NCBI RefSeq assembly: GCF_024124765.2
Contig: NZ_JAMXSR020000002.1
Location: 3,492,001 to 3,556,000, forward strand
Direction: 5' to 3'
DNA length: 64,000 nt
Origin: Sphingomonas sp. H160509
Lineage (GTDB): Bacteria > Pseudomonadota > Alphaproteobacteria > Sphingomonadales > Sphingomonadaceae
Both the position numbers and the translations under genes were made by a program. Of the stretch, positions 27,748 to 35,575 are shown one piece after another. Each line of letters opens with the position of its first letter. Positions within the stretch are counted from its first letter, which is position 1. The notes under the pieces are model-generated. The model saw only the letters and a list, made by a program, of their open reading frames with translations. It was not told where the DNA came from and ran no database searches.

Positions 27748-28457
27748 GTGACCGATGATAGCCACAGCGAAAGCAACGCGTTTCCCCCGTCGCTGGATGC
27801 CGGCGACCAGGAAAACGGCGCGTTCGACGATAGCGGCGGCACGAAGCGGCGCGGCGGCAAGAGCTGGGGCAAAGGTGGCGGGAAGGGCGGCAGTAGGGAG
27901 CACGGCAAGGACCGGACGCGCGAGCGTCCTGCGCCGAAACCGCTCGATGCTGCGGCACTCGAACAGATGGCGTTGCGCTATGTCGAGCGGTTCGCGACTA
28001 CGCGGGGCCGCCTGACCGATTACCTGATGCGGAAAATCCGCGAACGCGGCTGGGACGGAGGCACCGGCGCGGCGCTGGCCGAGCCTGGTGAACTGGCGCA
28101 ACGGATGGCCGATCTCGGTTATGTCGACGACCGTGCCTTTGCCGAACAACGCGCTGCTGCGATGCAGCGACGCGGCCTCGGCGCTCGCCGAGTCGCCGGC
28201 GCGTTCCGCGAGGCCGGTATCGATGAAGGCGATGCGGAGTCGGTTGCGCCCGCAATCGCCGACCGCGCCGTCAGAATCGGCACTCGCCTTCGCACGACGC
28301 AAGCAGAATCGGCCCCTACGGCACCGGGGACGGCGACCGAAAACTCCACGAAAAACAGCTCGCGGCGATGCTGCGGGCGGGGCACCGGTTCGATCTCGCA
28401 CGCAAAATTGTTGCTGCACCGCCGTCCGACAGCCCCGAATCGATGGATTTCGACTGA
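27748..28457 (+). CDS. recX: RecX-family regulator with long N-terminal extension (two apparent frameshifts)
   Basis: About 235 aa after correction. The RecX core starts at ALEQMALRYVERFATTRGRLTDYLMRKIRERGW and continues with LGYVDDRAFAEQRAAAMQRRGLGARRV. It ends in ALAFARRKRIGPYGTGD, LHEKQLAAMLRAGHRFDLARKI. RecX inhibits RecA filaments. An unusual Gly/Lys/Arg-rich, probably disordered extension of about 70 residues precedes the core. The frame breaks near 28268 and 28304, only 36 bases apart; the second insertion is not in a homopolymer. The GTG start at 27748 is uncertain because no clear ribosome-binding site is visible. Confidence 0.75.
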
Positions 28458-28550
28458 GGGTCGCAACGGATTCATTGCGACTGCGACGAACCGTGCTAGC
28501 AAGGCGTCCAGGGGTGTAACAATGCGTAACGACACGCAGCAGGTGCTGAC

Positions 28551-29126
28551 ATGCCGGTAGAGGTGGGGCCAGTGGAAGCGGGAACGACGACGCTTGATGG
28601 TGTTGGCGCGGCCGAAACGCGTGCGATCGGCGGCGTCATCAAATGGTTCGACGTCACGCGCGGGTTCGGCTTCGCGGTGGCGGACGACGAGACCGTCGGC
28701 GATATCCTCGTACACTTCTCCGTCCTGCAGGCGCACGGCCGCCGCAGCCTCCCCGAAGGTGCGCGCGTCGAGACGCTGTCGGTTCAACGCGGCCGCGGGT
28801 TCCAGGCGCGCGAGATCCTCTCGATCGATCTGACCAACGCGGTCGAGGAGCAGGTTCGGGCACCGATTTCGCCCGATCGGATCGATCCGATCGCGATGAT
28901 CGACGCGGCGGGGCCATTCGAGGCAGCATCGGTGAAGTGGTTCAACCGGTTGAAGGGCTATGGCTTTCTGGTACGGGGTGCCGATGGCAGCGACATCTTC
29001 GTCCACATGGAAACGCTGCGCCGCGCCGGGATCGAGACGGTCGAACCCGACCAGCCGCTCCGCGCGCGCGTGGTCGAAGGGCGTAAGGGGCCGCTTGCCG
29101 TCGCGGTCGAAGAGGATCTCGGATGA
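28551..29126 (+). CDS. Double cold-shock domain protein
   Basis: 191 aa with two OB-fold cold-shock domains: GGVIKWFDVTRGFGFAVAD...DILVHFSVL (residues about 26-92) and ASVKWFNRLKGYGFLVRG...DIFVHMETL (about 122-187). The RNP1-like KGYGFL and RNP2-like DIFVH motifs are conserved in the second; the first has RGFGFA and DILVH. Such tandem proteins in alphaproteobacteria bind RNA or single-stranded DNA and respond to stress or stationary phase. It overlaps the next gene by four bases (ATGA). Confidence 0.88.
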   Translation: MPVEVGPVEAGTTTLDGVGAAETRAIGGVIKWFDVTRGFGFAVADDETVGDILVHFSVLQAHGRRSLPEGARVETLSVQRGRGFQAREILSIDLTNAVEEQVRAPISPDRIDPIAMIDAAGPFEAASVKWFNRLKGYGFLVRGADGSDIFVHMETLRRAGIETVEPDQPLRARVVEGRKGPLAVAVEEDLG

Positions 29127-29621
29127 CATTCGTTGCGAAGGCCGTGTTGGCCGCGGTGCTGGCGCTGGGCGTCGGCGCCGGGGGTGTCGCGTACATGAAT
29201 AGCCGCGCGGACTCGGACGTGGCCGCGGTCGCTACGCTGCCGCTGACGATCAAGAGCGCGAACGGGACGCACGCGTTCAAGGTCGAGAGCGCGAAGACGG
29301 AGGCCGAGCAGGCGCGCGGGCTGATGTTCCGCACCGACCTGAAGCCCGGTGGCGGCATGCTGTTCTGGCCGTATCCAGCCAAGGGTGGCGAGCCGGTGGT
29401 GGCGAACTTCTGGATGAAGAACACGCCGAGCTCACTGGATATCATCTACATCCGTGCGGACGGGACGATTGCGAGGATCGCCGAGAATGCGGTGCCGTTT
29501 TCCGAAGCGCCGATCCCGTCGGGCGAGCCGGTCGGCGCAGTGCTGGAACTGATGGGCGGCCGCGCTGCGGGAACTGAGGATTGCGGAGGGTGATCTGGTG
29601 ACGTGGGACAAGGCGAGGTAG
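29123..29621 (+). CDS. DUF192-family secreted or membrane-anchored protein (apparent frameshift)
   Basis: About 165 aa after correction. One N-terminal hydrophobic segment (VLAAVLALGVGAGGVAYM) is followed by the DUF192 domain: EAEQARGLMFRTDLKPGGGMLFWPYP, FWMKNTPSSLDIIYIRADGTI and GAVLELMGG. The family function is not known. The frame breaks at 29569-29571 (GCGGGAA for GCGGAA), and the corrected end reads AAELRIAEGDLVTWDKAR. Coupling to the double cold-shock gene by ATGA overlap is common in alphaproteobacteria. Confidence 0.82.
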
Positions 29622-29715
29622 GCGCTCGGTTTGGCGTAAGCGTGGTAGTCGATTGTCGTTGGTCAGGTCGATCTCGCCTCGTCGACCGATACTCCGGTCG
29701 ACCCAAAACTCCGGA

Positions 29716-29830
29716 ACGACACCTCCCCGGCGTAGGCCGGGGTCCAGTTGGGGGACGTCGCTAACTGACGCTGCGCTCCGTTACTTTGACCTTTCCACCT
29801 GGGCCCCGGCCTTCGCCGGGGAGGTGTCGT
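29716..29830. repeat. REP-like paired-hairpin element, family F
   Basis: 115-bp element with terminal inverted repeats ACGACACCTCCCCGGCG and CGCCGGGGAGGTGTCGT. Each arm is itself a hairpin (CCCCGGCGTAGGCCGGGG and CCCCGGCCTTCGCCGGGG). The centre is unpaired. A half-similar single hairpin occurs at 61187-61205. Confidence 0.75.
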
Positions 29831-29894
29831 TGCTGTATTGATCCTGCAAAAAGGTGGGGGGTTCGTTGCGGCTAGCTCTTCCAAACAACCAAGA

Positions 29895-29953
29895 CTGTTT
29901 CCCCGCGAAGGCGGGGACCCAGACTGGGCTCCCGCCTTCGCGGGGAGAACAAG
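29895..29953. repeat. REP-like paired-hairpin element, family G copy 2
   Basis: Hairpins CCCCGCGAAGGCGGGG and CTCCCGCCTTCGCGGGGAG joined by ACCCAGACTGGG. Its reverse complement matches 1644-1701 nearly base for base, so the two copies lie in opposite orientation 28 kb apart. Confidence 0.75.
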
Positions 29954-30071
29954 GAGAGCGGGGCAACGTCTAAACTGCGGACCTCCACGATCCTTCCCCT
30001 AGCGGGAAAGGATGAGGACCTTCCCCATCATCATGGTTGAAGCCCGCCCCCACTCGCGGTAAGCGCCAACC

Positions 30072-30464
30072 ATGGGCTTTCTTGCATCGACTTTCACGTG
30101 GTGGAACGGCGCCACCCTCGGCACCAAATTCGGCTTGCGCAGCATGGCGAAGAAGGGCGAGGACGCGCTCGGCAACGTCTATTACGAAGGTGGCAAGGAC
30201 ACCGCCGGCAACCCGCGCCGTTGGGTCATCTACCAGGGCGCGACCGATGCGAGCCGGGTGCCGCCGGCGTGGTTCAGCTGGCTGCATCACCAGGTCGACG
30301 ACGTGCCCGATCGCGCATTGCCGCCCATCCGCGCGTGGCAGAAGCCGGCCGTGCCGAACATGACCGGTACCGCACTCGCCTATCGGCCTGCCGGCGCGCT
30401 CGAAAAGGGTGGCCACCGTGCCGCCGCGACGGGCGATTACGAAGCCTGGACGCCCGAAGGGTGA
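30072..30464 (+). CDS. NDUFA12-family NADH:ubiquinone oxidoreductase accessory subunit
   Basis: 130-aa homologue of the complex I accessory subunit NDUFA12 (B17.2), found in alphaproteobacteria and mitochondria. Recognisable stretches are FTWWNGATLGTKFGLRSM, GEDALGNVYYEGGKD, RRWVIYQGATDASRVPPAW and WLHHQVDDVP near the middle. It docks on the peripheral arm of complex I. It is followed two bases later by the DUF2155 gene, as often seen in alphaproteobacteria. The frame is intact. Confidence 0.9.
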   Translation: MGFLASTFTWWNGATLGTKFGLRSMAKKGEDALGNVYYEGGKDTAGNPRRWVIYQGATDASRVPPAWFSWLHHQVDDVPDRALPPIRAWQKPAVPNMTGTALAYRPAGALEKGGHRAAATGDYEAWTPEG

Positions 30465-30466
30465 TC

Positions 30467-31117
30467 ATGCGCTGGCTCGCCGCGGCCGTGTTGGTCGTGG
30501 CGTTGGCGGTGGGTGGCTGGTTCGGATACCGTGCGCTCACCACGCCCGCGACGAAGGTGGCTGCGGTCCAGCAGGACCTGCCGGGAGCTGACGAGCAGGG
30601 CAATTCCTCGATAGAGACGATCGATACCGGCGCCGCCGCGGTTGCGAATGGCGGCACCCCGATGGCACAGCGCGTTGCGGTGCTCGGGCTGCTCAACAAG
30701 CGTAACGGCGAAACCCGCGAAGTAACGCTCAAGCCCGGCCAGGCGACGCGCATGGGCGACGTCGTGCTGCGGTTGCGGGCGTGCGAACAGACCGCTCCGT
30801 GGGAGCAGGAGCAGCTGACCGGCGCGTTCGTACAGGTGCTGGTGCGCGGCGTAGACACGCATTGGCGGCGGACGTTCTCGGGCTGGCTGTACAAGGAACG
30901 CCCGGCGCTGAACGCGGTCCAGCATCCGGTCTACGACGTCTGGACCAAGAGCTGTGCGATGACCTTCCCGGAGACCGGCCCCGATACCGCGCCGCCTGCG
31001 GACGCCTTGCCCGCCAAGCGATCGAGCGCGCGAAAGTCGCCGGCCGCCGAGAAGACCCCAGCGGCGGACGAAGGCTTGAGCGCTCCCTCGAGCGCGGCGC
31101 CCAGCAACGCGACGTAA
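30467..31117 (+). CDS. DUF2155-family secreted protein
   Basis: 216 aa with an N-terminal signal or anchor (MRWLAAAVLVVALAVGGWFGYRAL) and the DUF2155 domain (VAVLGLLNKRNGETREVTLKPGQ, GDVVLRLRACEQTAPWEQEQ, FSGWLYKERPALNAVQHPVYDVWTKSC). The domain ends near residue 165 with the conserved Cys; the last 50 residues are low complexity. Those final 187 bases overlap, in antisense, the 3' end of aat. Function is unknown. It lies in the conserved neighbourhood NDUFA12, DUF2155, aat. Confidence 0.8.
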   Translation: MRWLAAAVLVVALAVGGWFGYRALTTPATKVAAVQQDLPGADEQGNSSIETIDTGAAAVANGGTPMAQRVAVLGLLNKRNGETREVTLKPGQATRMGDVVLRLRACEQTAPWEQEQLTGAFVQVLVRGVDTHWRRTFSGWLYKERPALNAVQHPVYDVWTKSCAMTFPETGPDTAPPADALPAKRSSARKSPAAEKTPAADEGLSAPSSAAPSNAT

Positions 31118-31662
31118 TCCGCGCGCTCGATCTCGATCGCGCCGAGCGAGGCGAGATGCGAGGTCTGGAACTGGCAGTCGAGCAGCGTGAACCCGCCGGT
31201 CCGCAGCCGCGCGACGAGGTGCGCGAGCGCGACCTTCGACGCGTCGGTGGCGCGGCTGACCATGCTCTCGCCGAAGAACGCGCGGCCGAGCGAGAGGCCG
31301 TAAAGCCCACCGACCAGCTTGCCGCCGTCCCAGCATTCGACCGAATGCGCGAACCCCATCGCGTGTAGCGTCTGGAAGACGCGCTCGATGCCGTCGTTGA
31401 TCCACGTCTCGGGGCGTCCCTCGACGCTTTCCGCGCACAGTTGCACGACGCGTTCGAACGCGGTGTCGACGGTGACCTGGAACCGGTCCGCGGCGATCGT
31501 CTTCCTCAGCGAGCGCGAGAGCTGGAACCCGTCGAGCGGCAGTACCGCGCGGCGGCGGGGCTCGACCCAGTAGACGCTGGCGGCATCGCGGCTGTCGGCC
31601 ATCGGGAACACGCCGACCGAATAGGCGCCGAGCACGAGTTGAGGGTCTAAAACGTCGCTCAT
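30931..31662 (-). CDS. aat: Leucyl/phenylalanyl-tRNA-protein transferase
   Basis: 243-aa enzyme of the N-end rule that adds Leu or Phe to N-terminal Arg or Lys. Motifs are LVLGAYSVGVFPMADSRD, VYWVEPRRRAVLPLDGF, ETWINDGIERVFQTLHAMG, GFAHSVECWDGG, GLYGLSLGRAFFGESMFS-type (here ESMVSRATDASKVAL) and LLDCQFQTSHLASLGA. The C-terminus GKVIAQLLVQTS is typical for this group, which supports the long convergent overlap with DUF2155. ATG at 31662 overlaps the stop of the ParA-like gene by four bases. Confidence 0.92.
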   Translation of the reverse strand: MSDVLDPQLVLGAYSVGVFPMADSRDAASVYWVEPRRRAVLPLDGFQLSRSLRKTIAADRFQVTVDTAFERVVQLCAESVEGRPETWINDGIERVFQTLHAMGFAHSVECWDGGKLVGGLYGLSLGRAFFGESMVSRATDASKVALAHLVARLRTGGFTLLDCQFQTSHLASLGAIEIERADYVALLGAALEGALKPSSAAGVFSAAGDFRALDRLAGKASAGGAVSGPVSGKVIAQLLVQTS

Positions 31663-32380
31663 GCGGTGAGCCGGTGTTCGATCCGGCGCCAGAGGTCCGC
31701 GAACGATTGCGCGGCAGCGGACTTCGGCGCGAATACCCCGACCGGGGCGCGCTTGACCGCCATCGATTCGATGTTGCTCGCCATCGGGATGACCGGCCAG
31801 TCGGGGTGGCGGGCCAGCGCCTCCGCATGCAGCGCACGACGCTTGTCGACCATCACGTGGACCGGCAGCAGCGGCGTGCGGCCGCCCAGGTGCTGGACCA
31901 CCGCGTCGTATGCGCGGGTCGACAGCGGCGAGGGAATGACGGGAATGACGATAAGATCGGCCGCGCGCATCACCTGGTCCGCGGTTTCGGTCAGCCCCGG
32001 CGGACAGTCGAGGATCACGCGGTCATAGCCGGCGAGTTCCGCCAGCAGCCTGGCGAGCCGCTTCTTCTTGTCCATCTCGTGGAATAGCTGGTCGAGCCCG
32101 CGTAGCGATGCGTCCGCCGCGATCAGGTCGAGATGCGGGTAGGCGGTCGGCCGCGCCTGCTTGGCGACCGCGACGTCCTTCGAAAACATCGCCTGCGCCT
32201 GATCGACTTTACCCCCGGCTCCATGGGGTCCCCGAGCACCCAGGTCGACGCGGCCTGCGGATCCAGATCCCAGAGCAGCGTGCGGCGCGCTGACAATGTC
32301 GCGGCGCACCATGCCAGGTTCACCGAAAGTGTCGTCTTTCCGACGCCACCCTTGAGGCTGTAGATCGCAACGGTTGCCAT
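31659..32380 (-). CDS. ParA-family (MinD-like) ATPase (apparent frameshift)
   Basis: About 240 aa after correction. The deviant Walker A is MATVAIYSLKGGVGKTTLSV, Walker A' is LLWDLDPQAAST, and Walker B is YDRVILDCPPGLTETAD. No ParB, and no plasmid or chromosome partition locus, is adjacent, so this is an orphan ATPase that may position another cargo. The frame breaks at 32212-32216, where one base appears to be missing from a C run. It is translationally coupled to aat by a four-base overlap. Confidence 0.82.
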
Positions 32381-32433
32381 CAGACTAGCGTGCCGGTCTG
32401 CGGCGATCAGGGCAAGGGTGCGCGGCGCAAAGA

Positions 32434-32466
32434 AAAACGGCCGGCGGAGGATCCGCCGGCCGTTTC
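32434..32466 (-). terminator. Rho-independent terminator after the lipoprotein gene
   Basis: Perfect 14-bp stem AAACGGCCGGCGGA (32435-32448) and TCCGCCGGCCGTTT (32452-32465) with a three-base loop. On the minus strand it is followed by TTTCTTTG. It starts about 20 bases downstream of the lipoprotein stop. Confidence 0.85.
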
Positions 32467-32487
32467 GCAATTCCTAAACGTAGAAAC

Positions 32488-32872
32488 TTACGCGTGGCAG
32501 GTCTGCGCCGACTTGCCGGGCGCGGTCAGCGTGACGCTCGATTCGTCGCCGGTCATCGACCAGCCGCCCTCGGCGGTCTTCGGCGAACCGGCGACGTCCG
32601 ACTTCAGCGTCGTCGCGGGGCCGTCCTTCTTAGTCTTGACCACGGCTTGCTTGTCGCCCTGGAAGAACGTCACGTAGAGCAGGCTGTTGTCCTTGCAGCG
32701 CAGCGTCTTCTCGGACTTGATCGCGGGCGGCAGTTCGACCGGCGCGGCGTTGGCGAGCGTGTTCGCCATCGGATCGGGATTGCTGTCCAGCACCTCTGGC
32801 GAGGCGGGCTTGGAGTTGCAGGCTGCCAGCACGAGCAGCGCGGCGACGGCGGTCATGGGGGAGGATTTTCAT
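32488..32872 (-). CDS. MliC-like lipoprotein (apparent frameshift near the start)
   Basis: About 127 aa. A lipobox is present (ALLVLAAC, with Cys as the predicted lipidated residue), then a Pro/Ala/Asn-rich linker. The C-terminal domain resembles the lysozyme inhibitor MliC: LRCKDNSLLYVTFFQGDK, VVKTKKDGPATTLK, SMTGDESSVTLTAPG and a last Cys (QTCHA), with the Cys pair expected for this fold. The start at 32872 requires removing one base from the five-G run 32857-32861, giving MKILPMTAVAALLVLAAC; without it an internal ATG at 32856 would serve. It is followed by its own terminator. Confidence 0.65.
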
Positions 32873-32982
32873 AGCGGGACCTCGCTTCGCGCATGCAGCA
32901 TGGAGCGTCAAGGGCTATGGTTTGCGGTACCATCGCATAGCGGCGAATAGGGCAGTATGTATGACGGGTAAGATGTCCGCGC

Positions 32983-33156
32983 TCAGTCGTGCAGCGGACG
33001 GTCCTGCTTGGCTACGTCATCCTGCGACTGAAGTCGTTCTTCGACCATTGCCAACGGAGTCGCGATATGCGCGGCGATCAAGGTGTCGCCGAGCGCTTCC
33101 ATCAGGTCTGACGCTTTCGACAACAAGGCCAGAGCCTGCCGATACTGTTCCATCAT
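32983..33156 (-). CDS. Small hypothetical protein
   Basis: 57 aa from the tandem ATG at 33156, preceded by GGGAGCGGG, which is a better start than an upstream ATG at 33234 whose translation (83 aa) includes an odd Cys-rich leader. The sequence is one predicted amphipathic helix (QALALLSKASDLMEALGDTL) followed by an acidic tail. I do not recognise a family. AT-rich sequence upstream could hold its promoter. Confidence 0.45.
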   Translation of the reverse strand: MMEQYRQALALLSKASDLMEALGDTLIAAHIATPLAMVEERLQSQDDVAKQDRPLHD

Positions 33157-33215
33157 CCCGCTCCCGCCAGTTTCGAACTTACTAACATAGATCATATATT
33201 GGTTGTAATGAACAC

Positions 33216-33232
33216 GACATGAAAAGCATGTC
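33216..33232. other. Short inverted repeat, possible operator
   Basis: GACATG and CATGTC separated by AAAAG, in an AT-rich patch between the small gene on the minus strand and the cysteine synthase homologue on the plus strand. The position fits a regulator site, but a six-base repeat can occur by chance. Confidence 0.25.
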
Positions 33233-33321
33233 ATCCGCTTGGGATGTTCGCGTTGGCGGCGTTTAATCGTGCAAACTTTCGCTCGCTTGCTCTAGGCGGG
33301 GCACCACGCCACATAGCGCGC

Positions 33322-34292
33322 ATGCATACGACACCCGACACGCTCGCCCTGATTGGCAACACGCCGCTTGTTCGTCTGAGAGGTCCCAGCGAGGCCACCG
33401 GCTGCGATATCTTCGGCAAGTGCGAATACACGAACCCCGGCGCGTCGGTGAAAGATCGCGCAGCGCTGTTCATCGTCGAGGATGCGGAGCAGCGCGGACT
33501 GCTCCAGCCCGGCGGGACGATCGTCGAGGGCACCGCGGGCAATACCGGGATCGGCCTCGCGCTGGTAGCGAACGCCAAAGGCTACAAGACGATCATCGTC
33601 ATGCCCGAGACACAGAGCCGCGAGAAGATGGACACGTTGCGGGCTCTAGGTGCCGAACTGGTATTGGTCCCCGCCGCGGCATTTTCGTCGCCATGCCATT
33701 TCGTCCATACCTCGCGCCGGATCGCCGACGAGACGCCGGGCGCGATCTGGGCGAACCAGTTCGACAACACAGCCAATCGCCGTGCGCATATTGTCGGGAC
33801 CGCAGAGGAGATCTGGGCACAGATGGACGGGCGGATCGACGGCTTCACCTGCGCGGCGGGCACCGGTGGGACGATCGCCGGGGTCGGGCTCGGGCTCAAG
33901 GCGAAGGACGAAAGTGTCTGCATCGCGCTCAGCGATCCGCATGGCGCTGCGCTATATAACTACTACGCACACGGCGAGTTGAGGGCAGAGGGCTCTTCGG
34001 TCGCGGAGGGTATCGGGCAGGGGGCGCATCACCGCCAATCTGGAGGGGGCACCGATCGATACGCAGTTCCGGATTTCCGATCAGGAGGGGGTATGCGTGG
34101 GTCCGACGGTTACTCGACGAGGAAGGGCTCTGCCTCGGGCTGTCGTCGGGGATTAACGTCGCCGGTGCGGTGGCGCTGGCGAAGCACCTGGGACCCGGCA
34201 AGCGGATCGCGACGATCCTGTGCGACACCGGATTCCGCTATCTTTCGACGCTGTACGACCCCGAATGGCGTCAGGCGAAGGGTCTGGTCTGA
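33322..34292 (+). CDS. Cysteine synthase / PLP-dependent beta-synthase homologue (two apparent frameshifts)
   Basis: About 322 aa after correction. Type II PLP fold: the Schiff-base lysine is in NPGASVKDRAALFIVEDAE, the substrate loop is EGTAGNTGIGLALVANAKG, and the phosphate loop is AAGTGGTIAGVGLG. CysK or cystathionine beta-synthase-like O-acetylserine lyases share these motifs, so the exact substrate is open. The frame breaks at 34020-34024 (five G, four expected) and near 34094 (extra T, not in a homopolymer). The corrected C-terminus reads GLSSGINVAGAVALAKHLG and ends YDPEWRQAKGLV. Confidence 0.85.
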
Positions 34293-34382
34293 GCGGGATG
34301 GTTCCCGAGAATCGACAGAAGCGCGGTAGTCGGGTATCGAGGTAGGGCAAGATGAAGTTACCCCCACGAACCTTCCCAGACC

Positions 34383-34622
34383 ATGCAGCGCATCAAGGTC
34401 GGCATGATCGGCCTCGCCGCGGTCGTGCTGCTGATCGGTCTCGCGAGCGCGATTATCGGTTCGACGAATCGCGAGCGGCCGGTCGCGACCGCGGGGACCG
34501 CGCAAGCCGACGTGGTGGCGAACATGGGCGTTTCGAACGTTACCGAAGCCGCCGGAGCGGGCGAGCCGCTCGCGGAAATGGGCGTGGCGCCGAGCGCCAA
34601 CGCGCAGGCGCCCGCGCAGTAA
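34383..34622 (+). CDS. Small single-pass membrane protein
   Basis: 79 aa: a basic N-terminus (MQRIKVGM), one hydrophobic helix (IGLAAVVLLIGLASAIIG, residues about 9-26) and a hydrophilic Ala/Asn/Glu-rich tail. No recognised family. It may be anchored in the inner membrane with the tail in the periplasm. The ribosome-binding site is weak. It lies upstream of the dcw cluster but is separated from it by a palindromic element and a long leader. Confidence 0.5.
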   Translation: MQRIKVGMIGLAAVVLLIGLASAIIGSTNRERPVATAGTAQADVVANMGVSNVTEAAGAGEPLAEMGVAPSANAQAPAQ

Positions 34623-34636
34623 TTGCTGCCTTCTTG

Positions 34637-34747
34637 CTCCCCTCCCTGGAAGGGAGGGGCTGGGGGTGGGTTGGTTTCCGCATACCTGAACGCGAGTGGC
34701 TCGATCGGGCCGACCCACCCCCGACCCCCTCTCTTCCAGGGAGGGGA
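34637..34747. repeat. REP-like paired-hairpin element, family C
   Basis: Left hairpin CTCCCCTCCCTGGAAGGGAG (extended by GGG) and right hairpin CCCCTCTCTTCCAGGGAGGG, with GGGGGTGGG and CCCACCCCC pairing between them. The design resembles family A but the loop sequences differ. It is located between the small membrane protein and mraZ. Confidence 0.7.
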
Positions 34748-35074
34748 GAGCGTTACCCCTTGGTAACGTCTGGCGTGCGTTGGCTTCGACCATCTGAGGA
34801 GCTTCCGCACTTCATCCCCGGATATCCCCAGTAGTCAAAACAGTCGTCAGCACTTTCACATCCGGTCTACCCGCATATTCCCCCCAGACTGAGCATCGCA
34901 ATTGCGGTGAAATCCGTCCAATCCCCAAAAATCCCGTTGCGTCCCCGAAGCGCTATGGTAGATGGAGGTTAATACAGGGGGCATTTTCATCGTTCGCTGA
35001 AAACGCGTTCGAAACGTAGCGATGGCTGCTTTTCGAAGCGGTGAAGCGTGCGCGCCAGTTCGAAGGGTTTTGGC
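34748..35074. other. dcw leader region
   Basis: About 330 bases upstream of mraZ without a gene. It contains the 10-bp-spaced TCCC repeats at 34922-34946 and is less GC-rich than its surroundings, as expected for a promoter region. I could not choose a convincing -35/-10 pair. Confidence 0.5.
34922..34946. promoter_or_regulatory. Candidate MraZ-binding repeats upstream of mraZ
   Basis: Three direct repeats TCCC(C/G) start at 34922, 34932 and 34942, exactly 10 bp apart; on the other strand they read GGGGA, CGGGA, GGGGA with five-base spacers. MraZ of E. coli binds three TGGGN repeats with five-base spacers in front of its own operon. The site lies about 130 bp before mraZ. Assignment is by analogy in spacing and core bases. 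Confidence 0.5.
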
Positions 35075-35575
35075 GTGTCGGTACGGGGTCGCTATCAAGG
35101 AGACGGTATCGGCCTTGTCGACGACAAGGGCCGGGTAGCCATCCCCTCGGCACTCCGCACGATGCTCTCGGCAAATGCGCCCAAGGCGAACGGCAAGGAC
35201 GGCGGGACCATCATCATCGGCGCGCATCAGAAGAATCGCTGCCTGGTCGCGTACGATCCCGGTTACGTCGACATTCTCGCCGAGCGCCTCGATCGCCGCG
35301 AATCCGAGAACACGTCCGAGAACGGCGAGTACGACTACAACATCAAGCGCGCCGCCGCGTCCGGCGAAGCGGTGCCGTTCGACGGCTCCGGTCGCTTCAT
35401 CATGCCCGCGTTCCCGCGCTTCTATGCGGGCATCAAGGGCCATGCGTTCTTCTATGGCGTGCTCGATTACATCGAGATCTGGGACCCCGCGACGCTGATC
35501 GCCACCGACGGCATGCCCCCCGTCGTCAAGGAGATGGCGCGCTTCTACATGGCCGAGAAGGGGGTGCAGCTGTGA
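35075..35575 (+). CDS. mraZ: Transcriptional regulator MraZ
   Basis: 166-aa double AbrB/SpoVT-like protein, first gene of the dcw cluster and its autoregulator. The two repeat units each carry a DxxGR-type core: LVDDKGRVAIPSALR near residue 15 and PFDGSGRFIMPAFPR near 108. The GTG at 35075 with AAGGG eight bases upstream is preferred to an earlier GTG at 35048. The stop overlaps the rsmH start by four bases (GTGA). The frame is intact. Confidence 0.9.
   Translation: MSVRGRYQGDGIGLVDDKGRVAIPSALRTMLSANAPKANGKDGGTIIIGAHQKNRCLVAYDPGYVDILAERLDRRESENTSENGEYDYNIKRAAASGEAVPFDGSGRFIMPAFPRFYAGIKGHAFFYGVLDYIEIWDPATLIATDGMPPVVKEMARFYMAEKGVQL

Larger units (their letters stand above)
29622..30071. other. 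Intergenic region with two palindromic elements
   Basis: About 450 bases without a credible gene. It holds the elements 29716-29830 and 29895-29953, of two different families, with 64 bases between them. A GC-rich stretch just before the NDUFA12 gene has no obvious promoter match. Confidence 0.5.

Noticed and set aside
28516..28551. Short open frame MRNDTQQVLTCR before the cold-shock gene
   Set aside because: Twelve codons with no ribosome-binding site; it is read only as an accidental tail of the uncorrected recX frame.
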